Shown piece by piece: positions 20,901 to 30,874 of a stretch of DNA of 64,000 bases; within the stretch, counting starts at the first letter, position 1; each line of letters begins with the position of its first letter. The stretch covers positions 124,001 through 188,000 of the forward strand of contig JAMXBD010001214.1 in assembly GCA_024138025.1 (NCBI GenBank), read 5' to 3'. Source of the stretch: Combretum micranthum (taxonomy: Eukaryota > Streptophyta > Magnoliopsida > Myrtales > Combretaceae). Made by a program: the position numbers and the translations under genes. The notes under the pieces are model-generated. The model was not told the DNA's origin, did no database searches, and was given only the letters and a program-made list of their open reading frames with translations.

Positions 20901-21976
20901 TTATATAATTCTCAATTTTTTCTTCTTTTATTGTATTTTTCATATTAATTAATCATTATTCATTTTTTCTCTTTTTAAATTATCATTTGTTAGTTTGATT
21001 CAATATATTGTTTGATGTTTCAAATTTCAACATATTCTAAATTTTCAAGTGAGGAAAGCTGACACATAAATTGACTATGTATAATCACAGATTCACAAAG
21101 AATACCACTTAAAGTTTCCTTTAATTTATTGAAAGAGATTGTATAACAATCATATCAGATTGGTAAATTTTATTATCTCGTTATTAATTTAACAGTGATC
21201 AAACCATTAAAATAATTAATATTCTAATTATTATATTTATTTTAATGGTTAATTGAATAATTAGATAGTCTCATCAATGGGATCGTAGAAACTCCTAAAT
21301 AAGATTATATCATGTTCTTATTATTATAGACAAATCTTTTAAAATATAACTCCAAGGTATATTTGGTGGAGTATATAGGGAAATTTATGAATTATTATGA
21401 AAACAGTTTAATCTAGAGCTAGTTATATGCATATAAATCAAATTGGCATGAGTGTTTTTAAATAATAGCATTAACAACAGTATCAATATAAATTAAGTAA
21501 ATATGAGGAAAGTAAAATCTTCTGCCCGCTAGGACCTTCATCGCCTGCTGTTCGTTAAATAAATCTTTATCTTATTTTAAAAAAGAGACAATTAAATGAA
21601 TTTCTCCACTGATATGGATTCATCGAAGCATGGAATCTAGGGTCTGCTATCAAATGTTGTGGACGGAGATCATTTGTCAATACATATCACAAATATTGAA
21701 ATTGAACTAATTTTTTATTGAATCACAATTCCATGATATCAATGAATTATAAACCTTCCTATTGTTTGAATAGTCAAAACATTCTATCAGCATACTCAAT
21801 ACTCACTAATTAGAAAAAATCCTTCTCGCTAAATTCATAACAAATAACAAAATTAATTCATTTATTTAATCCAGTAGGCAAAGTAGCCTATTTATATGTT
21901 TGCAGATATCTTAACAACTAACAGTAAAAAAGAAATTAAGGAAAAGAAAAGACATCCTATTGATTCTAGATATGCA
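20901..21976. other. AT-rich non-coding DNA
   Basis: No frame, repeat or motif that I can name between the pararetrovirus and chromovirus 2. Confidence 0.3.
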
Positions 21977-21981
21977 TAGAA
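21977..21981. repeat. Target site duplication TAGAA, left
   Basis: Identical to 27434-27438. Confidence 0.9.
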
Positions 21982-22527
21982 TGTTACAAACCAGAAAGGA
22001 AATACAAGTTTTTCAACAAGGCATCGACAGCAACCAAACTGGTTGAGGGATTACACAGTGTAAAGGAATCTGTTGTAACAGATTCTCAACTACAAATTGT
22101 ACGAAACATTTGTAACATATTAAGTACAACAGATTTTCAGATACAGATTGTATAGAACACATGTAATAGATTTAGCACAGCTCATATACAGCTTTAGTAC
22201 AGCTAAGATAGTTGTAATACAAGATCTATAAAAGGGAATGCAAAAATAGGAAGGACAGTTTTACTTCCCCAGAACACAGATCTTGGAGTGTAGCCTACTC
22301 GAAAAGGCCTCTTAACATTGTGTACCTGTCAAATAACAAAATCAAAGGAAACAGACAAGATTAATACAACAAATAGAACGAAATAGAGAGTAAAGATTAG
22401 GGTTAGGTTTTTACCAGAGAGCTTTCGAGAGGAATCAGTGAGATATTAAATAAGTAGAGAGAGAAACCCTAGAAATTTTATATCTGGAATCCTTTGTACG
22501 TGAGCAGCACGTGAGGCAATCTTATCA
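21982..22527 (+). repeat. 5' LTR of chromovirus 2
   Basis: 546 bp, TG...CA ends. It is followed directly by TTTTGGTGCTCTCG, the probable primer site; I do not assign its tRNA. Confidence 0.93.
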
Positions 22528-22559
22528 TTTTGGTGCTCTCGTTTTCCTCCTTGATTCTG

Positions 22560-23336
22560 ATGGCTCCGGATACTCGATCTTCTACACAATTAACAGACAT
22601 GGATTTCTTTAAGAATACTCTCCTTGCTATTCAAGAGAACATTAAAACCTTGGGATCTCGGATTGAGCAATTGGAGTTGCATCAAACATCCGCAACCAAT
22701 AATCAAAATAATAAGACATCTTCAGATTCATCCACTTCAGAAAATTGTACTCCGATTCGTTATTAAAGGGAATTAAACTGGAGATTCCTAAATTTTCAGG
22801 GGAGGATGTTTTAGGATGGGTTTTTTAAGTTGAACAATTTTTTTATTTTCATTAAGTACAGCAGGAATAAAGAATTACAATTGTCTCTTTTGCCCTAGAA
22901 GGTGATGCTCTAAACTGGTATAAGTGGATGTACCTTAATAAACAGTTGAGTTCTTGGTCCAAATTCACTGAGGCCTTGATTCATCGATTTGGTCCTTCGG
23001 CATATGAGGATGTGCAAGGCTTGCTATCCAAATTAGTCCAGACCTCTACGGTGGCTGCTTATCAATCCCAGTTTGAGTCCCTCTCCAATCGTACGGTTGG
23101 TCTTTCTGAATCATTCCTTTTAAGTTGTTTCATTTCTGGACTCAAACCTGCATTAAGACGAGAACTTCAGATTGCTAAACCTAAATGTATGATGGATGCT
23201 ATTTGGTTAGCTCGTATGCATGAAGATAAGCTAAATGATTAGTTTCGTTCTTACAAACCTTATAATACATCCTCTGTTCCTGCTACACCTTCTAATTCTT
23301 TGCAATTCTCTAAACCATAAGTTGTTCCTACTAAAC
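22560..23336 (+). pseudogene. Gag of chromovirus 2
   Basis: The start is probably the ATG at 22560 (MAPDTRSSTQLTDMDFF), soon after the LTR. A coiled N-terminus (ENIKTLGSRIEQLELH) is followed after a frame change by the gag domain: IKLEIPKFSGEDVLGWVF, FALEGDALNWYKWM and SWSKFTEALIHRFGPSAYED. Five in-frame stops (near 22827, 22853, 22870, 23240 and 23319) all sit where glutamine is expected, so each looks like CAA or CAG changed to TAA or TAG. Gag would form the particle and bind RNA. Confidence 0.85.
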
Positions 23337-23371
23337 CTGTCCTACCTATAAAAAAACTTACACCTGATGAA

Positions 23372-24607
23372 ATGCAAGCTAGAAGAGAGAAAGGTCTTTG
23401 TTACAATTGTGATGAAAAATTTCATCGGAATCATAGGTGTAAAGCTAAATTTTTGTTGATGATGAATGATGATATATCTGATGAGCATGAGGATTTATCT
23501 ATTCAATTAGTTGAAGAATTACATGAGCTTAATGCTGATTCATCATGTACAATTAGTTATCATGCTCTGAATGGGGATTTTATTCCTCAAACACTACGTT
23601 TTCAAGGCCATATTCAAAATAAGATTTTATCCATTTTGATAGATTCTGGGAGCACACATAATTTCATTCAGTATAGAGTAGCTAAACATTTGGGTTTAGT
23701 TATTCATGCTGCTCCTCAATTTTCTGTAATGATTGGAAATGGTCAGAAACTTTCATGTGAAGGTCTTTGTAAAGACATAGTAGTCCATATACAAGGTTTG
23801 GACTTTGTGGCTTCCTTTTATGTGCTTCCTATTCAGGGTGCAGATGTGGTTTTAGGGGTCCAATGGTTGCAGGAATTGGGACCTGTTACTATTGATTATT
23901 CTGCCCTAACGATGAAATTTTTTCATCAAGGACATATGGTAAATTTGATTGGAGACCAGGCTCTATGCAAAGGACAGATCACTCATCATCAATTTCGCCG
24001 ACTGTTACAGACTAACGCAGTGGCTACTTGTTTCCAACTCGTGGCTCAGACAAGTTCATCAGCAGAGACATTCACCAACAATCCACTATTAGATAGTGTA
24101 TTGGGCAAATATCCTCATGTTTTTGAGGCACCATCATCATTGCCTCCACTGCGTCAGATCCAACATAGGATTTTTCTAAAAAATGGTACCTCTACTATTA
24201 ATGTGCGACCATATCGGTACCCACATTTCCAGAAGGGAGAAATTGAACAACAAGTTCAGGAGATGCTTCATCAAGGAATTATTCAATGTAGCAACAGTCC
24301 ATTTTCTTCACCAGTTTTGTTGGTCAAGAAAAAAGATGGTACTTGGCGCTTCTGTGTTGATTATAGGGCTTTGAATGAAGCCACAGTGAAAGATGAATTT
24401 CCCATACCAACAATAGATGAGCTGTTGGATGAGTTATATGGGGCTACTATTTTTTCCAAGTTAGATTTACGATCTGGTTATCATCAGATCCGAATGCATC
24501 CTGAGGATGTGGAGAAGACTGCATTTCGCACACATGAGGGTCACTATGAATTTTTAGTCATGCCTTTTGGCCTCTGTAATGCACCGCCACCTTTCAGTCT
24601 ATTATGA
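23372..24607 (+). pseudogene. Zinc knuckle, protease and first half of RT of chromovirus 2
   Basis: A 411-codon open frame, the longest in the window. It contains a zinc knuckle ([19 protein letters not shown]), a retropepsin with intact active site ([19 protein letters not shown]) and partner motif ([14 protein letters not shown]). RT motifs follow: [39 protein letters not shown] and [20 protein letters not shown]. It ends at [10 protein letters not shown], where one base appears to be missing at about 24590. The next RT motif continues in another frame. Confidence 0.93.
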
Positions 24608-25430
24608 ATTTCATCTTTAAGCCGTACTTAAGAAAATTTGTCATTGTTTTTTTTTATGACATCTTAATCTACAGTACGTCTTTGGAATTACATATTACAC
24701 ACTTAGACCTGGTATTATCAATTCTTGCTGAGAATACCATGTTTTTAAAAAGGTCTAAATGTGTGTTTGGCCAGTCCTCTATTGAATATTTAGGCCACAT
24801 TGTGGAGGCTGAGGGAGTACGGCCAGATCCCCAAAGTTGGCAGCTATTCAACAGTGGCCCTTCCTTCAACAATTAAACAGTTAAGGGCATTTTGGGTTGA
24901 CAGGTACTATAGACGTTTTATTAAGTCTTATGCTATGATTGCAGCCCCCTTAACTGACCTTAAAGAAAGATGGATTTCATGGACTTCTCAAGCTACTGAT
25001 GCTTTTACACAGCTTAAGCATGCTTTGGTTTCATCCCAATTACTGGTTTTACCAATTTCAACAGTTTATTGTTGAGACTGATGCCTCAGGAATTGGCATA
25101 GGAGCTGTTTATTACAACACAATAAACCTATTGCTTTCTTTAGCAAGAAATTGCCTCCACATCTCTGCAAGGCTTCTGCTTATGTCAGAGAATTACATGC
25201 TGTGGTGGAAGCTGTTCGAAAATGGAGACAGTATTTGTTGGGATCCCATTTTATAATTCGAACAGATCATCGGAGTATTAAGGAATTGCTTACTCAAGTA
25301 ATTCAAACTCCAGAGCAGCATAAGTACTTGACAAAGTTATTGGGTTATGACTATTCATTGTCTATAAACTGGCAAAGATAATGTAGTGGCAGATTCATTA
25401 TCTAGACAATATGAACCACTTTTTATTATC
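24600..25430 (+). pseudogene. RT C-terminal half and RNase H of chromovirus 2
   Basis: Open pieces in alternating frames encode [18 protein letters not shown] with the catalytic motif as YDILIYS (normally DDILIYS, first Asp of the pair changed). The connection CVFGQSSIEYLGHIVEAEGV, RNase H start VETDASGIGIGAV, AYVRELHAVVEAVRKWRQYL and FIIRTDHRSIKELL follow. At least four frame changes occur between 24830 and 25385, at places that look like single-base losses in A or T runs. RNase H would remove element RNA during replication. Confidence 0.88.
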
Positions 25431-25540
25431 TAGCTTTTTCGATGCCACAATTTGCTTTTGTTGATCAGCTGAAGAAGGAATACACCACATTACCAGCTTT
25501 AAGAAATTTTTTCTGAACTTGAAGCTGGCAAGACAGTTCC

Positions 25541-26977
25541 TTGGGTTTACAGTGGAAACATGGACTTCTTTTTAAAGGGCATCAACTATTTTTAGTTCCC
25601 ACATCTTCATTGATTCCCCTTTTATTACATGAATTTCATAGTCTGCCTACAGCTGGTCACTTTGGAGTTTTAAAGACTTATAAACGCTTGGTTTCTCAAT
25701 TTTTTTGGACAGGCATGAAACATGATGTGGAGCTTTTTGTAAGAGCCTGTACTGTTTGCCAGCAGACAAAGTCAAGTACTCAACGACCTTTGGGATTTTA
25801 AATCCATTACCTATTCCTGATCAGATTTGGGAAGACATCTCTATGGATTTTGTCACTTGTCTTCCCAAATCTCAGGGGTTTACTGTTATGCTGGTCGTGG
25901 TTGATCGCTGACAAAATATTGTCATATTGGAGCTCTGGATACTCATTTCACAGCTACTAAGGTAGCTCAATTGTTTCTCCAGATAGTTGTCAAGCTTCAT
26001 GGTTTTCCCGAAGCATTGTCAGTGACAGGGACCCAATTTTTATGAGCAAATTCTGGAAGGAATTGTTTCGATTAAGTGGCACTAAACTCTTTCAAAGTAG
26101 TGCCTATCATCCACAGTCGATGGCCAAACTGAGGTTCTTAATCGAGTCATCCAGCAATATCTCAGATGTTTTGCTATGGATAGACCTGAGGAGTGGGTCA
26201 AGTTTTTACCCTGGGCTGAATTTGCCTACAACATTTCTTTTCATGAAGGGGCACAAAAGACACCCTTTGAATTGGTTTATGGCAGACCTCCTCCTACCAT
26301 TCCTATGTACTTAAGAGGGACTTCTTCTATTGAGGCTGTGGATTTTGTTTTACAGGATCGAGATCAACTTCTTTCAAATCTGAAATCTCATTTACTTAAA
26401 GCACAAAAGATGAGAGCTCAAGCCAACAAGCATAGACAGGATATTACATTTCAGGAGGGTGATTTGGTGTTTGTTAAACTTCAACCTTATAAGCAAACAT
26501 CCCTTACTGGGGATTACCATAAACTTTCAAAAAAGTTTTATGGTCCTTATAAGATATTGCAACGGATTGGGTACTGCTTATAAATTGGAATTGCCAGAGC
26601 ATTCCAGAATACATGATGTCTTTCATGTATCTTGTCTTAAGAAAGCCCATGGTTCTGTTATTCCCACCCTCGATTTACCACCCAGCACTTTTCGAAATAA
26701 CCCTCTTTTGGTGCCTCTGTGTGTGTTAAACACTAGAGTTTTGAACCGAAACGGTCACAATGTTTTTCAAATACTCGTACAGTGGAAAGGGATGCCTCAA
26801 GAAGACTCTAGTTGGGAAGATGTACACATTTTCAGACAGATCTATCCTCAGTTTAACCTTGAGGACAAGGTTTTATTTCAACAAGGGGAGCAATCTGTTA
26901 CAAACCAAAAAGGAAATACAAGTTTTTCAACAAGGCATCGACAGCAACCAAACTGGTTGAGGGATTACACAGTGTAA
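25541..26977 (+). pseudogene. Integrase and chromodomain-like tail of chromovirus 2
   Basis: The zinc-binding domain is HEFHSLPTAGHFGVLKTYKR with [10 protein letters not shown]. The catalytic core shows SMDFVTCLP (first Asp), SDRDPIF in the region 26017-26040 (second Asp) and QTEVLNR near 26125 (Glu), each recognisable but in changing frames. GDLVFVKLQPYKQ and KFYGPYKILQRIG are the C-terminal region. A chromodomain-like tail (RNGHNVFQILVQWKGMPQED, SSWEDVHIF) follows. The open frame then runs through the purine tract and ends 82 bases inside the 3' LTR. Integrase would insert the DNA copy; chromodomains are thought to guide it to chromatin. Confidence 0.88.
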
Positions 26978-27433
26978 AGAATCTGTTGTAACAGATTCTC
27001 AACTACAATTGTACGAAACATTTGTAACAGATAGTACAACAGATTTTCAGATACAAATTGTATAAAACATGTAATAGATTTAGCACAGCTCATATACAGC
27101 TTTAGTACAGCTAAGATAGTTGTAATACAAGATCTATAAAAGGGAATGCAAAAAATAGGAAGGACAGTTTTACTTCCCCAGAACACAGATCTTAGGAGTG
27201 TAGCCTACTCGAAAAGGCCTCTTAACATTGTGTCTCTGTCAAATAACAAAACAAAGGAAACAGACAAGATTAATACACAAAAGAACGAAATAGAGAAGAA
27301 AGATTAGGGTTAGGTTTTTACCAGAGAGCTTTCGAGAGGAATCAGTGAGATATTAAATAAGTAGAGAGAGAAACCTAGAAATTTTATATCTGGAATCCTT
27401 TGTACGTGAGCAGCACGTGAGGCAATCTTATCA
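26896..27433 (+). repeat. 3' LTR of chromovirus 2
   Basis: 538 bp and preceded by the purine tract AAGGGGAG (26883-26890). Compared with the 5' LTR it has many single-base losses. Confidence 0.93.
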
Positions 27434-27438
27434 TAGAA
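27434..27438. repeat. Target site duplication TAGAA, right
   Basis: Identical to 21977-21981. Confidence 0.9.
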
Positions 27439-27676
27439 CTATGGAATAAAAAAATATGAAATGTATTTGTAATAAATAACAGAATAAATTGAAATTGAAA
27501 AATTAACTAGACTTAATAAAATAACTAATTTGGACAAAATCTTGTTGTGCACAATTTACCTATTTGGGAAAAGGAAATTAATATAACTAATTTTTTTTAA
27601 AAAAATATGAAAATGCCATTGGAAAAAAAATAATCATAATTTTAGATAAGTTAAACTCGTCTCTTAAAAAAATGGG
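27439..27676. other. AT-rich flank containing a half palindrome
   Basis: Non-coding. At 27659 it reads GTCTCTTAAAAAAA, a degenerate copy of the near-palindrome that recurs to the right of the neighbouring hAT element. Confidence 0.3.
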
Positions 27677-27684
27677 GTCATAAG
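27677..27684. repeat. hAT target duplication GTCATAAG, left
   Basis: Identical to 28371-28378. Confidence 0.85.
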
Positions 27685-28370
27685 GAGGAATGCAATCGGG
27701 GCGGGTCATTATAGGGTACCCAACCCACCCGAACCGTTTAAAACCCTATAGGATCAGACCTTATAGGGTTACGGGATGGATTTGGGAAATTACATGCCGA
27801 CCCTAAGGGTTTAGGATCGGGTTCGGGTCATTAAAAAAATCCAATGGGTAACCCGAACCCGTTATATTATAAACAATTTAAAAAATTGAGTTTGAAATTT
27901 TAAAAAACAAAATCCTACTAATTTTTATCTTTAAGAATGGTTGTTAATAGTTTTAATTTTATTTTGTCTTTTTTTTTTTCTAATTTTTAATTTTATCTCT
28001 TAAAAAGTTTTTTTTATAATATTATTAACTTTTGTTGTTTTAACAAATAAAATAGCTAGTTCTATGAGTCTGTGAATTGACGAGCGTGTTGTAACTAGCC
28101 TAGCTAGGTTTAGACCATACTGAAGTCTAGTTGCTGGCCTACCACCCAATATTTTGTTAGAAGATACAATAAATTTAACCAAGAGTTGATAACGGAAAAA
28201 AAAAAAAAAGAAATGAAGCGGGTCTGGTCAAAACCTATAGAGGTGGATTTGGGTATTGAATAAAAAAACCCAATAGGGTCGCGGGGGCGGGTTTGAGATA
28301 TCCTATTAGGAAGTGGGTCGGGTTCGGATCTTATGTGACCCGTCCCAAACCTGCTCCGGTTGCATCCCTA
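27685..28370. mobile_element. Non-autonomous hAT element, 686 bp
   Basis: The ends are GAGGAATGCAATCGGGG on the left and, on the opposite strand, TAGGGATGCAACCGGAGC on the right. They extend into longer imperfect inverted repeats rich in CGGGT. A perfect 8-bp duplication GTCATAAG flanks it (27677-27684 and 28371-28378), the hallmark of hAT insertion. It has no transposase frame. The ends match those of the hAT relic at the left edge of the window. The interior (about 28030-28190) is unrelated, possibly captured, sequence. Confidence 0.85.
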
Positions 28371-28378
28371 GTCATAAG
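28371..28378. repeat. hAT target duplication GTCATAAG, right
   Basis: Identical to 27677-27684. Confidence 0.85.
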
Positions 28379-28389
28379 TAGACATTCTT

Positions 28390-28482
28390 GTCTCTTTAAG
28401 AGACGATGTCAATGTATTTTCAAGGATCTTGTCTCTTAAAGAGACGAGGTTGGCCACTTATGACCTCGTCTCTTTAAGAGAG
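28390..28482. repeat. Cluster of near-palindromes GTCTCTTWAAGAGAC
   Basis: Three copies at 28390-28404, 28431-28445 and 28468-28482. Further degenerate copies lie at 27659 and 30067-30081. Each is a perfect or near-perfect 15-bp palindrome, and they bracket the plant-mobile-domain relic. Confidence 0.75.
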
Positions 28483-28679
28483 GAGATTGGCGGGCTTAAT
28501 ATTAGCTCTTGCCTTCTTCTTTTCCTTCCTCATTTCAATCACCTTCAAAACTGCTTAAACACAATGCTCCTATACCTTAACCTAAATTTCTAATCGAACC
28601 CCAATTGATTTTTTGACCAAATTAACGTGATATCTTGATTAATTTCTATCATATCACATCACCCATGCATCGATATCTT

Positions 28680-29590
28680 GGTCAGTTTCACCTGTTGACG
28701 GGGGAGTGGGCTATTACATTATAGGACATTGCGGTTCTTATTGGCCTCTCTGTTGATGAACATGCAATTAGTGGGAGCACATGAGTAGATTGGGTAGGTA
28801 GTGCTAACATTCGCTAGGAGTTAGACTTACGCTTAATGTGTTAGAAGGTAGTTGTCTAAAGATGTCTTGTCTGGATACGCATTTTAGCATATTACCAGAT
28901 GATGCGGATGAGGTGACCATCTGATACCATACCAAGGCCTACATACTGCTATTGTAGGGAGGGTTCTTAGTTAGAGAAGAGTCATGGCACTTAGTTCATG
29001 TTATGTACCTATCCTTACTTAAAGGCTTTCATGTCGCCGAACAGTATGCATGGAGAGTGGCTTGCTTAGCATGGTTTATAAGCATTGTACATGGCATCAC
29101 ATGTCGATACCATCAACATAGAAGGGCCCTTGTTATGCTGCAGGTTTGGGCATGGGAGCATGTCTCACACATTGCCCCGGTACATAGGATGATCACATTC
29201 ACTACCAACGGTGCCTTCTTACTAGCCATTGAGGCAGATTTCGACATTACATAGTGCCCTACATACCTTCTATTCCAATACAAGGGAGCCTTCGATCGAC
29301 AAGTCCCTAGATAGGTGCGATTTTCTAAATCCCATGTGGTCTTTTATTTGCACATGCATTATTCTACTTATATATTGCTAACTTATTTGATGAATAGATA
29401 ATTTGGGAGCCATATGTTGATATTATGGATGATCTCATAGAGTATTGTTGGTCTGGCAGTAGTATATGATGTGCACGAGTGCCTCTCATATGCTTCATAT
29501 TGTCGAGCACAACTACCCAGAACAAGTGCATAAATAGTCTTAAGGTTTCCAGGGGATGACACACTCGCATAGGTGGATACATCTATACAA
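28680..29590 (+). pseudogene. Plant mobile domain (PMD) pseudogene
   Basis: The plus strand encodes, in pieces, the domain also called aminotransferase-like plant mobile domain, found in MAIN/MAIL-type proteins and in transposable elements. Readable blocks are FHLLTGEWAITL followed by a TAG and DIAVLIGLSVDEHAISG; YLSLLKGFHVAEQYAWRVAC with LAWF; LVMLQVWAWEHVSHIAP; and CARVPLICF near 29470. Several stops and frame changes interrupt it, and the longest open piece is 29003-29254. The palindromes around it suggest that it is the relic of a mobile element rather than a host gene. Confidence 0.75.
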
Positions 29591-29639
29591 CATCCCTAGT
29601 AGGAGCCTGATTAGCCTAGGCCTATATTGTGTACATTTG

Positions 29640-30271
29640 TTCAACAAAGAAGATGCACACAAAGGAGGCAGCAATAGATAATAGCATTTATTAGATTTAT
29701 CTTTTATTATTTCTACCATGTGTTTAGTTTTCATGCAATAACTTCAACAATTGTGCCAACATTTTTTGTGTTGTATTTCATTAGTTTTTAACCATGTTAT
29801 TGGTGGAGGATTAGCTCTAGAAATGTTGTTTTAGTAGAACTATCATAGTTTGATGCTGCTGATTTTTGGTGTCGGAGGATTGGGTTTAGGAGTGTTTGAG
29901 TTGTTTTTACAAGTGATTGTAATTGATTTTGATAGGCGAATTTTATATAAATGACTTGTTATATTAAGGATACATATTGAAAAAAACACTTGTTGTTGCA
30001 ATATATTTTATATCAATCTCATGTCTTGAAAAGACGAATTCAACACTTCTACAGTGCTACAATGTTGTCTCTTAAAGAGATATGATCAGTGTAATTTAGG
30101 ATTGTTTTTGTTCCAGTAGCATTTCATAAGTTTTTTTGAATAAGTAATATCAATTTCCTACCCTTACATATTTATCCATTTTCTAAAAAATTCCCTCAAA
30201 CACATGAAATTGAAACAAATAAAATTGGACGATAGAAGTCTTACATAATTCTACATTTCTTACGCTATTTT
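29640..30271. other. Non-coding DNA with one palindrome copy
   Basis: No gene seen. It holds the GTCTCTTAAAGAGA copy at 30067-30081. Confidence 0.3.
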
Positions 30272-30465
30272 ATAATGATAAAAGGATCACTATTTCTAAA
30301 TGGAAAAAGTAAAATAATTAATTCTTGGAATTTATTTTTCACCATTGGTTGTTTTTTACATAATCACGCCACTAGTAAAATAATTAATTATGATATAAAT
30401 TTTGGAAATATTTTGTTATCATACCTCTTTATATTAACATTTCATGAAAAACGCCAATTTATGTG

Positions 30466-30487
30466 TGTGTATATATATATATATATA
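30466..30487. repeat. AT microsatellite, repeat copy 1
   Basis: A run of TA/AT dinucleotides. The partner in copy 2 is at about 35437-35461 and is longer. Confidence 0.8.
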
Positions 30488-30848
30488 TGGGGTATATCTT
30501 TGATATTACCTGTTCATGTCCTTAAGTTTCATATAAATTCAACATTTCTTTTAATAAAATGGAAAAGATCACAATAATGCTAACTTTTAATGTTGCATAA
30601 GTTTTATACAACATAGTTCTTAGCCTTTTTCTTAATTTTTTCTAATAATTTTTATTTTTTTCCAAAAAATTGTAATCATTTATATATTTTTAGTACTAGT
30701 ACGTTTCATTACTTAAAATATTTACACCTTTTTCATTAATTTAAAAGCATATCTTTATATATAAAATTATAAAAAATTTCTAATAATTAAAAAGATTATA
30801 ACTTTAAAATTTATATTTATATATTTATGAATATTCTTTAAAAACATC

Positions 30849-30874
30849 GTGCATTGCACAATGTTCTAACTAGT
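30849..30874 (+). mobile_element. Helitron-like 3' end in repeat copy 1
   Basis: The hairpin GTGCATTGCAC is followed ten bases later by CTAGT, the CTRRT end of plant Helitrons. The 5' end was not found, so the element is partial. Confidence 0.55.

Larger units (their letters stand above)
21982..27433 (+). mobile_element. Ty3/gypsy chromovirus 2, complete structure, many small lesions
   Basis: A 5452-bp LTR retrotransposon on the plus strand. LTRs at 21982-22527 (546 bp) and 26896-27433 (538 bp) begin TGTTACAAACC and end CTTATCA. The duplication TAGAA flanks it at 21977-21981 and 27434-27438. Gag, knuckle, protease, RT, RNase H, integrase with all three catalytic regions, GPY and a chromodomain-like tail are present in order, so nothing large is missing. 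The LTRs differ mainly by one- and two-base indels with few substitutions. Size and domain content suggest a Reina-like chromovirus (inference). Stops and frameshifts make this copy non-autonomous as read. Confidence 0.94.

Noticed and set aside
28390..28482. CRISPR-like array
   Set aside because: Short palindromes with irregular spacing in a plant genome, no cas genes, no uniform spacers.
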